This document shows positions 1 to 9,045 of a stretch of 64,000 bases of DNA, piece by piece. The notes under the pieces were generated by a model. It was not told the DNA's origin. It searched no databases and saw nothing but the letters and a program-made list of their open reading frames with translations. The stretch is taken from positions 608,356 to 672,355 of the forward strand of contig SIJG01000005.1 in the NCBI GenBank assembly GCA_023374025.1, given 5' to 3'. The first letter of the stretch is position 1. Every line of letters begins with the position of its first letter. This DNA comes from Heterodera schachtii. Lineage: Eukaryota > Nematoda > Chromadorea > Rhabditida > Heteroderidae. A program made the translations under genes and the position numbers.

Positions 1-1169
1 AGACAGAGAAAAGTCAGCTGGTAAGAAGGGAAAACAAATATGATCAGAAGGAGAAAAGAAATATGCTCAGAAAGAGAAAAGACGAAAAAATTTATCTGAT
101 GAGAAAAGTGAATTTATCGCAAAGAGAAAAGGCAATTGATCAGTAATAAAAGGCAACCGAGCAGAATGTGAAAAGTCAATAATCAAAACGAAAAATGTGA
201 TCAGATCAATGAAAGTAAAGTTAGTGATCAGAATGATCGAACCCAAATGATCAGAGGAGAGTGGACAATCCTCAGTAAACGAAATTTTTGGTTTTTGACC
301 ATGCGAAATTATATGTTCGTGACCGAGTTAATGGCTAATGATTACAGTCAAGGACAGACGGTGAACAGAGGGCTATTTTGGAAAAATTTGTTGGAATGGA
401 TATAATCATTTTTTGAGGAAATGTGCCACAGCAGAAAGAAAAAAAGGCACAAAAAGGCTGTTGAAAAATTGAGTGATAAATACAGCCAAAAGAAATTGAG
501 TAATTAATGCAGCTAAAAAATTGAGTGATAATGTTAGCTGAAATACATGATTATAAAAAGCTTCAGCGAATTCCTAGGTCAGTCGTTCTTAAATTAAGCA
601 AGGAAAAATACTGAAAAGGGAAAAAAATATAAGAAAGCATGATGAAATTCAGTTGATTCTTAACAAATTTGTTTGTGAAAATTTACTTAGAAATTGCAGT
701 GTTTGTGTGCGTTTGTTATGAGGAAATTGAATAAAGAGAACTGATCATTTGGATTCAGAGATTCAAAACATACCCAGAGGCGATCAAAGCCTGAATTATG
801 GTGGTCTGATCAAAGGCGGATGAAAATGGTTGAAAAATTGTAATAACTGACAGAATTTGAAAATGCGTGAAAGAAAAAGACAAAAAGATGGAAAGCGAAG
901 ACGGATAAGGCGATTGAATTCAAGCAAACGAGGAGCGGATGCCGGAACAATGGAAGAAACCGCTGACTGACGAGCCTTGACCAAAACGACCATGAACCGA
1001 TTGATCAACAAATGGACGAACCGACAGACGGACGAACAGAACGAGACCAACTGACGCGACCGCTAACCCGAGAAGAAAGAAGAATGACAACAATGAAAAC
1101 TGACCAAGAAGAGCCGCGCAGATCATTTTTAATTTGATGTTCGAGGACGAACATTCCGGAGGTAGGGGA
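1..1169. other. Purine-rich degenerate repeat, no gene recognised
   Basis: The first ~260 bases are a degenerate repeat of AGAGAAAAG and TGATCAG words; the rest is A/G-rich with CGA/GAC-rich stretches towards 1,100. No open frame looks like a known protein. A purine run (about 1157-1169, ggaggtagggga) directly precedes a candidate LTR start, so this could be the decayed internal tail of an LTR retroelement. That is inference from position only. Confidence 0.3.
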
Positions 1170-1453
1170 TGACGGATCAAAATTACTTCCTTATTTCAAC
1201 ATCAGTCCCGTCATCTCCTAACCCTTTTGCCATCACTTGTTCTTTGTCCAATCCCTCTAATTGTCAGTGGGCGGTCCGTTCCCGATCACTATTTAAGCCC
1301 GTAGCGTTCCCTCACAATTGTTCATCCCCTGGTTCATTTATTCCACCTGTCTCCAATTGTGCAGACACGAATCGGGAGGTGTTCCACACAGTCGACTGTT
1401 GTTCCCCCTTTCCCCTTCCGAATAAAGGATATTATTCGAATTACCGCTACACA
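1170..1453 (+). mobile_element. Putative LTR (solo or 3' LTR of a truncated element)
   Basis: A ~284-bp segment starts with TGACGG straight after a polypurine run and ends with CTACACA, giving TG...CA termini. It holds an AATAAA signal at 1421-1426. Its base composition is far less AT-rich than its surroundings. No second copy exists in the window, so the LTR assignment rests on PPT, termini and polyadenylation signal alone. The 101-residue open frame across it does not resemble a protein I know. Confidence 0.35.
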
Positions 1454-2164
1454 GTGTTTTGGGGAATCCATTAACACCAAACTATCCCAATCATATTTTT
1501 ATTCAACATTCAACATCAATAAAATGAGGAAGACCCCCTAAATTCACTTCATATCACAATGTTCGTAATAATTAAATTTAATTATTATTTTAATTTAATT
1601 TGCTAAATAATTAATCATAACTTAGCTTAAACTTAGTCAAATTAATGAAATTTAGTATTTATTCGCGACATCTCCAAGTATCCTCTATTACATATGTAAT
1701 TTTTATAATTGTGAGTTTAATTTACCTCGGCAGATTCTAAACGACGCCATTTATCCCCCCTAATGTGCCCATGAAATTTTTTGAAAAAGCACGCCGCAAA
1801 AAAATTGGTGTGAAAAGCAAAACAAAAACAAAAAAGTCATGGCGGAAGAAATTTGGGTCTTCGTAATTACAAAAAGTTACATTTTTTATAATCTAAGTAA
1901 ATTTATACAAAATATAATAATTATTACAAATAACAAATAAAAAATAATTTCTTTTAATTAAAGAAATATAATTTACAAAATAATAGAATGGTAAAATATT
2001 GAATTTCTCTAGATTTTGCCTAAAAAGAATTTTGAAAAAGGAGGTAAACATCATTATAAAAATCAAGTAGAATTTGTTGGATGAAGCTATGCAATAAATA
2101 ATCAGCAGAAATATGGGGAATTAAATCCATTAGTAAATTCATTTTAATTGGTTTATTTAGAAAT
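1454..2164. other. AT-rich spacer upstream of copy A
   Basis: No credible coding sequence. From ~1560 the sequence is mostly A/T. The last ~60 bases form the immediate upstream region of the secreted helix-turn-helix gene copy A; the longer upstream block shared by copies B, C and D is not obvious here. Confidence 0.5.
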
Positions 2165-3097
2165 ATGAAAATTAAAATAATATTATTTTCATTATTAATT
2201 TTCAAAAATGCAATTTATAATATTTATGCTGGAAAGATAAATGATGAAAAAAGTTTTGACGAAATATTTGGCCAAAGATGGGACGAAAAATCGGAGGAAA
2301 ATGGGGAAAATGAAACTGATCAAAATGGAAGAATAATTGGACAAACGGATGATCAAAATGAAGCAAAAAATGATAAAATTAATGCACATAAGACACAATT
2401 TAATCAATTATTTGATGAAAACATTAAAGTGAAAGAAGAAACTTCACCAAATTGTGATCAAATGGAACAATTAGTAACAAATTTTGAACAAATTTCTGAT
2501 GCTTTTTCAAATGAAATTGATAAAAAGAAAAGAGAAATTGTGGAAAAATTTCATAAAATTAAAGAAAAAATTAAGCAAATTGAAAAGAAATATTCAAGTA
2601 AAGAATGGGAGAAAATTGAAAGAAAATTCGCAAAAAAATTGGGTGCAAATCGGCAGAAAATTTACAAATGGAAAAGAGAATTTGGAATGATCAAAAACAG
2701 ATATTCGGATGAGAAAAAAAGAGAAATTGTTGAAAAATATTTTAAAATAAAAAAAGAATTTATGCAAAATGTAAAACATTCACAGAAGGAATGGAAAGAA
2801 TTTAAAGAAAAAATTGAACAAATATTTGGCGTGAGTGATAGAGCAATCGAAAAATGGGCCAAGAAAATTGGCGTTTTTCAAAATGTTTCAAAAAGTGAAT
2901 TTTTAAATATTTATTTTTAAATATTTTTTCAATTTACAGAGCGAAAAATGTTATCAATTGCTGAAAAAATGGAAAAGATTAAACAATATTATCAAATCAA
3001 AGAACAAAATCCAAATCTGTCTGATGTTAAAATTGCAAAAATATTTAACATTCCAAGAAGCTCATTACGCCAATACAAAGCCAAATTTGGCAATTAA
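2165..3097 (+). CDS. Predicted secreted multi-HTH protein, copy A (intact, short form)
   Basis: Two exons, join(2165..2894, 2940..3097), 295 codons plus stop. The 45-bp intron splits a codon after its first base (donor A|GTGAAT, acceptor TTTACAG), the same phase as in copies B, C and F. The product starts with a hydrophobic signal peptide (about residues 1-23), then a linker with the family motif KSFDEIFGQRWDE, then acidic Asn/Gln-rich sequence. Three modules follow, each ending in a W-containing recognition-helix-like motif (IYKWKREFG; IEKWAKKIG; and in exon 2 SSLRQYKAKFG). Compared with copy C it lacks module 2, cleanly: module 1 runs directly into module 3. No frameshift or internal stop. 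Function unknown; a secreted, possibly DNA-binding protein is inference. The pairing of a signal peptide with HTH modules is seen directly. Confidence 0.75.
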
Positions 3098-3172
3098 ATC
3101 CAAAAACAAATTGCTATAATTAGAAAAGGAAGAAACAAAAAGCGAAAATAAATGTTTACAATTATTTATAAA

Positions 3173-3548
3173 CAGGGAATGGATTTTTGCGGCGGATAAC
3201 ATATGCTGAGATAAGCGCAAAAAACACATTTTCTTCTATCACTTTTCGATTTAGAGCAAAACTTTTTAGCAACTATTTTAAAAACTATTTTTGCTTATGA
3301 AATTTAAAAAAAAAAAAACTATTTTTCAACTATTTCTGCTTTCAGCAAAAAAAAATATTATGAAAAATGCAATAAAAAAAACAAAAATGCACCCCCTAAG
3401 AAGAAATTTTTAGGAAATTCACACATTTATTGACATGTTTTTCCAATTTTTGGCAACTTTTTAGCAACTATTTTGGCGTTTTTCAGTTTTTTAGCAACTA
3501 TTTAGGTACCTATTTCGCGATTTTTAGCACCTAAAAATTCGTTTCCTG
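3173..3548. mobile_element. Putative short TIR element downstream of copy A
   Basis: Starts CAGGGAATGGA and ends TTCGTTTCCTG, with imperfect flanking octamers (tttataaa / tttattaa). The interior repeats 'tttagcaactattt'-like words. Similar words recur at the far right end of the window (~63,790-63,880), suggesting a dispersed family. No coding capacity. Confidence 0.35.
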
Positions 3549-3832
3549 TTTATTAAAGTTTTTTTTGAGAATTTTTTGTTTCGATATTGAATTTATGATA
3601 AAAATTGGTATTTTTTAAATCATTTAAAGCCTCGAATATGCTAATTTTTTAAATTAAAATTGAAACTAATTAATTAAATATGGATTGACTTATTTATACT
3701 ATGTTCATTAAACAATTAATTAATTATAAGTTGAGCAAAAAATATTAATAAAAAAATTATTTCGTAAAATAAAATTTAGTTCAACTTTAAATTAATTTTC
3801 CATTAAAATTTTAGTAATTGAAACAATAAAAA

Positions 3833-4096
3833 GTGTTAAATTATTTATATATTTTAATTATATGTACAATTTTACTCCGCTGTACAAACAAAAAGGGGTT
3901 CGGGGAATATCGGGATACGAAATATATGGAATGTTGTGGAGGATTAGGGATGGGCCAAAGGTGTGATGTCCAAATGTTGTCAAAAGCTGGGACAAATATT
4001 TATTTAGAAGTTAATTGGGAAATTGGCGGAAGAAAATGGAGAGACGATATAAAATTAATGAAGAACTGCAGCAGAAGATTAAAACATAAAAACTGA
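3833..4096 (+). other. Weak open frame with hydrophobic start; not a confident gene
   Basis: An 87-codon frame has a hydrophobic N-terminus and a Cys-containing core (ECCGGLGMGQRCDV), with some resemblance to a small secreted protein. It opens at GTG, with an in-frame TAA just before and no good ATG. A CTTTTAG-like acceptor at ~3812 could make it a terminal exon, but no upstream exon is visible. It lies just outside the left LTR of the retrotransposon. Probably a fragment. Confidence 0.2.
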
Positions 4097-4149
4097 CAGA
4101 ACTGAACAACATAATGAGAAAGAATAATGAAAATAGGGATCAATGTTGG

Positions 4150-4478
4150 AGTCAGCTTTTGCTTCGATTTACCGCGGGGATTTGGGGGGAATTCGGAGTA
4201 AAAACACGACAAAAAGAAAACACGGCGAGACAAAGGCGTTGGTGAATTCGAAGAGATGTCAATAATGTTAAAATCTTATACTTAATCACCGAACAACAAT
4301 TTTGAAGACAAATATTTATTTTAAAGACGAGAAGAAATTTTATAAAAAAAATATAAAATTGGAGAGAATATATCAATGTGAAGTGAAAAATAAGAATGTG
4401 TGTGTAAAAAATGTGTGTAAATAAATAAATTAATTGTAAATAGATCTCCAAAGAGTGTTCAAATATCATCTTCTCACA
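4150..4478 (-). repeat. 3' LTR of the Ty3/Gypsy element
   Basis: Near-identical to 11870-12197. On the minus strand it begins TGTGAGAAGATG and ends GCTGACT. Differences from the other LTR include single-base changes in the tctta(t/g)ac and gatc(t/g)cc words and indels of one to a few bases. It contains AT-rich transcription/polyadenylation-type sequence (aataaataaa). Confidence 0.93.
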
Positions 4479-4490
4479 TGCCCCCGTCCA
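4479..4490 (-). other. Polypurine tract of the Ty3/Gypsy element
   Basis: On the minus strand the purine-rich word GGACGGGGGCA lies immediately before the TGTGAG start of the 3' LTR, the expected place for plus-strand priming. Confidence 0.6.
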
Positions 4491-5052
4491 TTCAAGAATT
4501 GGTCCCCAATTCTGATCAGTCACCCCGGGCTCCTCTGATGCGACGTCCCCGGCGCATGGCGATGGCAGTGCTTCTTCATTGTTGATCTGTTGAATTTTCT
4601 GAAAAAGAAAAAAGGAAGGGAGGGATGGATCGGCTCAAGGACTTAAATTTAAATTTGCCGTTGTCAGTCATGGGGTTGCCATTCTGATCAAAAGACAAAA
4701 CAAAAAATTGTTCCAGCCATGGGGTTACCATTCTGGTTTAACAAATCAAAATTTTAATGAAGGCAAAATGTTGTTTTGCAACACAATAAATTAAAAGAAA
4801 GGGGAATTGTTCTCAATCGCAGAAGTGGAGTTGGAGTGATTGTTGATCTTTGTTTTGGCATTAATAGTTCACACATATTTTTCACACACAAACAAATTTA
4901 ATGAGAATTAAAGAAATGCATAAATGAGGTAAAATTAAGCAACTATTTAGATCAAAATTAAGTCACTCGATGGGAAGAAAATAAATAATATCAAATGAAA
5001 TAATGGGGTCTGGGAGGTCATGTCAGAAGTGGCCAAATTGCACCTTTTTCTC

Positions 5053-6420
5053 TCATTCATACTTCCTTCGCTTGAACTGGGCCTGTTGTTCGTTTCCGGT
5101 CCTTTTCATTGGCTGTTCTCGTCCGAAATAAAAATTTGGCCTCCCTGTCGGGAAATTTTTATTTCCTCCCGAATTCGGATTTGCATTTGTCAGCCGTCCG
5201 AATTTTTGGAACTGTGGGACGCTTCCTGAAGCTTTTCCCATTTCGTCCCGACTTTTCGGCACTTCCATTTCAAATGACACTTTTTTCGTCGGCACTTTCA
5301 ACTCAAACACTTCTTTCAGGTGCTTCATCATGGCAGTTACGCCAATAAATTTTAAGCGCCCCTTTTCGTCAACACACCGCTTTTCTTCTTGTCTTCCCCA
5401 CATCGTCACTTCCAAAATCGAACGAAACCCTTTCATTAAGCAAAGGTCGCTCTCCGGAACGCAGTTGGTCAGCATTTCCAGAAATTCGTTGTGCTTTTCA
5501 GCCTTAATACGATGGAACGGTGGTGGGACGACCCAAATTTTTAGGCCAAATTGTCCGGTGTGTGACAGAATTTTTTTAATTGCTTCTTTACACCATTCCA
5601 TTGGCGTTTCCATGTCCAAATCGGCTGTTCCAACACAAATAATGACTTCATTCACTTCTTCACCAAATGCCACTTTTGCCAACACATCGCTTAATCCCAT
5701 GCAGTTATCAGCCTGGATTAATTCGGCATCGCATCTTTTTCCGAGTTCCTCCGCCAATTTGTCTCCGGCAAGAACAAATGGGGATCGGATAATGCGGTGT
5801 AAGCCATGAATTTTGATTGAGCGGATGTTTTCGAAAGCGCGGGCAATTTCAGGCCCAAATTTTTCCAATGGCCCCGGAGGGATTTCGAAAATAATTGGCT
5901 TGAATTTTGAGTTTTTCAACTCAGGAAACGCTCTGTTGCAGTTGTTCAGCCATTTTTCTAGCGTCCCCTCAATTCCTCCGACTTTGTTTTTCGGATCGGC
6001 CACAAATTTGATGAGTGCCATTGGGTCTCTGTCTCTTTTTGCCGCCCATTCCCGTAGTTGCCCGTGGAGCACATCCGAAGCGAAGTGAAGACAGATCAGT
6101 TCGCTGAGTTTGGAAATTGGCAGACGGCGCAGCGGGTCATTGTTTGGCAATTCTGTGAAAATTTTGCCCAACGTGATGCGGCAACAGTTCGAATGCTCGT
6201 CTCCCTGGCACTCCGAAAGCCAATTCACTGTGTCCATTTGCACGAGACCTGTTGAAAATGACAAGAATTTCTGTGAAATGATCAAATTTATTTTTATTTG
6301 ATCATTCCGTTTTTCAGACAACCAATTCTCAAACACTTTCTTTTTCTGTTGTCGTGGCAAAAAGACTTTATCGGGAAATTCTTTTGGGACCCGTGTTAAG
6401 TTTTCTAATGGGGTTTTCAT
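5053..6420 (-). CDS. C-terminal extension of the retrotransposon polyprotein, SGNH-hydrolase-like
   Basis: An uninterrupted 455-codon frame. Its upstream in-frame sequence (to ~6510) contains GPYKITQLSPTSAWVV, which resembles the GPY/F module that ends Ty3/Gypsy integrases. So it was probably the C-terminal part of Pol rather than a separate env gene. There is no signal peptide or membrane anchor. Central features (about residues 205-300) are VLAGDKLAEELGKRC, then EVIICVGTADLDM, then WVVPPPFHR. This resembles the SGNH/GDSL esterase layout, where GTND would be the block III motif; here it reads GTAD, so catalysis is doubtful. The tail is basic and Asn/Gly-rich, ending FKRRKYE. Fold assignment is inference from motif spacing. 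Confidence 0.55.
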   Translation of the reverse strand: MKTPLENLTRVPKEFPDKVFLPRQQKKKVFENWLSEKRNDQIKINLIISQKFLSFSTGLVQMDTVNWLSECQGDEHSNCCRITLGKIFTELPNNDPLRRLPISKLSELICLHFASDVLHGQLREWAAKRDRDPMALIKFVADPKNKVGGIEGTLEKWLNNCNRAFPELKNSKFKPIIFEIPPGPLEKFGPEIARAFENIRSIKIHGLHRIIRSPFVLAGDKLAEELGKRCDAELIQADNCMGLSDVLAKVAFGEEVNEVIICVGTADLDMETPMEWCKEAIKKILSHTGQFGLKIWVVPPPFHRIKAEKHNEFLEMLTNCVPESDLCLMKGFRSILEVTMWGRQEEKRCVDEKGRLKFIGVTAMMKHLKEVFELKVPTKKVSFEMEVPKSRDEMGKASGSVPQFQKFGRLTNANPNSGGNKNFPTGRPNFYFGREQPMKRTGNEQQAQFKRRKYE

Positions 6421-6542
6421 TGGTTCAGCTTCTGCTTTATCGATTGGTACAACCCAAGCGGAAGTTGGAGAAAGTTGGGTTATTTTGTACGGGCCAGTAA
6501 TATTTCCATTCTAGTTTTTTGTGTTCTCCTTGTGCTTTTGGC

Positions 6543-9013
6543 CTAAAGAAAACCATGACTTTTTCGCCCAACTGAATATTTGTTAGGATTGACATTCGGT
6601 TTTGCGTTAAAGTGCACTTTTTGTGCTTCTCGTGGCTTCACCATATTTTGCCGTGCTTCTTTCAAAATATCTTCAAAATTTTCACGAAAATGTTGGAGGT
6701 AATCGTCATGATCAATTAGATATGCCGGATTTGGTCTTTTTGGGGCGGTAAGATTTGTCGGAAAATTGACAGTTCTACCAAAAAAGAGAGTAAATGGGGG
6801 AAAACCAGTGGATTCATTAGGAGTAATGTTGTAAGAAAACACAACAAATCCCATTCTTGTGTCCCATTCCCATGGTGATGTTACACATTTTCTCGTCATT
6901 TCAACAATCGATCCGTTCAAACGCTCACACATTCCATTACAAGCTGGATCATACCCCGATGTTGTGGACCGCGCAATCAGCAATTTTTCCGAAATTTCTT
7001 TAAGAGTTTCATTAACAAATTCTTTTCCCAAATCAGAATGAATACGTTCGGGTGCACCAAATTTTAAAATCCATTTTTCGACAAATTCTTTTGCAACTGT
7101 TTCAGCAGTCTTATTCGGTACTGGAACAACTTCAGCAAATCTCGTAAAGTGATCAATCATTACTAAGCAATATTTATTGCCATTGCGAGTTGGACCAAGC
7201 TTCAAAATGTCCATACAAACCAATTCGGAAGGTCTTGTTGTGACAATAGGGTTTAAGCCCGGGTGATTCTTTTTCGGAATTCGGTTATGCCCACAGACTC
7301 TACAACTCCTTGCCCATCGGTGGCAATCCGAATACATATTTGGCCAGAAAAAATGTAATGCTTTTATGCGCTTGAACATCTTTTTCCCACTCTGGTGGCT
7401 CGCACATGACCCAGCATGGTGTTCAAAGAGAATTGTTTCTCGAAATTTTAAAGGGACAAAAATTTCGGTTTCAAATTTTTCATTCAAATGGTAAAGGACC
7501 CCTTCTTCCACCGTAAATTTTTCAAGAACACTTAACAGTTTTTGTCGAAGTTTCGGATCTGCTGGGAGGCATCTTTTATCCAAAAACTTAAAAATGAAAT
7601 TCAGTTCAGACTTTTCAACTTCGTCTGTCCATTCATCTTTTGAAACATTTCCAGGAAAATTTTTTAATTTTTTCTGAGTGATCAATGTCAAAATTTTCAC
7701 GGATTCTTCTTCTTCCGTTTTTAGAAAAGGCGAATCATTGGGAAAGGCCCTCGAAAGAGCATCGGCGACATAATTTGTTTTTCCTGGACTATAAATCACT
7801 TCCAACTGAAACGGTGCACCTAATTCCATAATCCACCGATCGACTCTTGCGTTTCCAACAGAATTTTTTGTCCGAAACATCGCTGGAAGTGCTTTGTGAT
7901 CGGTTACAACAACAGTTGGCAACCAAGCGATGTAATGCTTAAATTTTGTTGTTGCAAACTTAATTCCAAGACATTCAAGGACAGTTGGGCCGTATCTTCT
8001 CTCCGCATCACTGCAACGTCGGGACGCATAACAAATTGGACGCATCTGACCAGAAATGTCTTTTTGGCAAAGGACTGCTCCAAGTCCACTTGCACTAACA
8101 TCCGTATAAATATGGAAGCGAAAATTCGGATCTTTTTGTGCCATTTCAAAATTTGGATATTTTAAAACAACATCATCAACAATTAATTTCTTTAAAGTCA
8201 GAAAAGCATTTTCCGCAGAATCATTCCACTCCAACTTTTTGCCATCTTCAGACTTTTTCATCAACCGATTTAAGGGACCAGCAATTTTCGCAAAATCTTT
8301 GATGAATTTTCGGTGCCAATTTAACATTCCAACAAATCTTTGCAGCTCTTTTACAGTCTTAGGTCTAGGAAAGTCCAAAATTGGTTGAAATTTTTCGGGG
8401 TCCTTCTTAAGGCCTTCTTTTGTTAGGATATGCCCCAAAAAAGGTATCGAATTTTGAGCAAATCTGCATTTTTTCGCCTTAACTTGCAATCCAAACTGCG
8501 CCAACCTTTCAAAAACTTTTTCCAAATCTTGTATGTGCTCTTCAAACGATGAACTCGCCACCAAAATATCATCCAAATACACAAACACACTTTTGTTGAC
8601 CAAACCTTCAAGCACTTTGTTCATAACCCTTTGAAAAGTTGCGGGTGCGTTGCACAGACCAAAAGGCATCACCACAAATTCAAACAGGCCACTCGGGACA
8701 GCAATTGCTGTTTTAGGGACGTCTTCGGGATGGACTTTGATTTGCCAATACCCACTTACTAGGTCGAGACTTGAGAAAAATTTTCTTTCTCCAAGATACA
8801 TTAGCAGGTCCTAATTCCAAATGGTATGGGACGTGGTGAACATTTTATAGGAGCTGCGTCGCCCGTATCAATTTTATGCTCAACCAAATTTGTTTGTGTC
8901 AGCTCGGACTCATCCAAAATCAAAATTTTTTCAAATTTTTTCCAAATTTTCTCCATTGAATTTTCTTCAGCTTTTTTCAGCGGGCCCAAATTCATTTTTA
9001 GTACCGACAACAA
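6543..9013 (-). pseudogene. Retrotransposon pol: reverse transcriptase-RNase H-integrase, disrupted
   Basis: Two frames. 8801-9013 holds the start of RT (HKIDTGDAAPIKCSPRPIPF). 6543-8801 (752 codons) resumes in the palm with FFSSLDLVSGYWQI and the catalytic YLDD (residues 75-78). RNase H follows (TDVSASGLGAVL, ~230), then the integrase HHCC zinc module (~455-500), then DDE residues in CMDILKLG, HSDLGKEF and CERLNGS. Between PFGI and the GERKFFSSLDL block, about 65-75 residues of the RT fingers/palm that are always present in this family are missing, and the frame is broken at the same place. A second shift near 6,580 and a third near 6,500 separate integrase from its GPY/F module. Not expected to be functional. 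Confidence 0.9.
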
Positions 9014-9045
9014 CTCAGAAAATCGGTCTTCGTTTCCGTTTTTTC

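Noticed and set aside
1..260. Repeated agagaaaag/tgatcag words considered as a CRISPR-like or satellite array
   Set aside because: Spacing is irregular and words are degenerate; there are no unique spacers, and the genome is eukaryotic.
6859..7041. Plus-strand open frames inside the retrotransposon (e.g. 5330-5809, 8826-9209, 9704-10186)
   Set aside because: Antisense shadows of the Gag/Pol frames; no protein features, no splice context.
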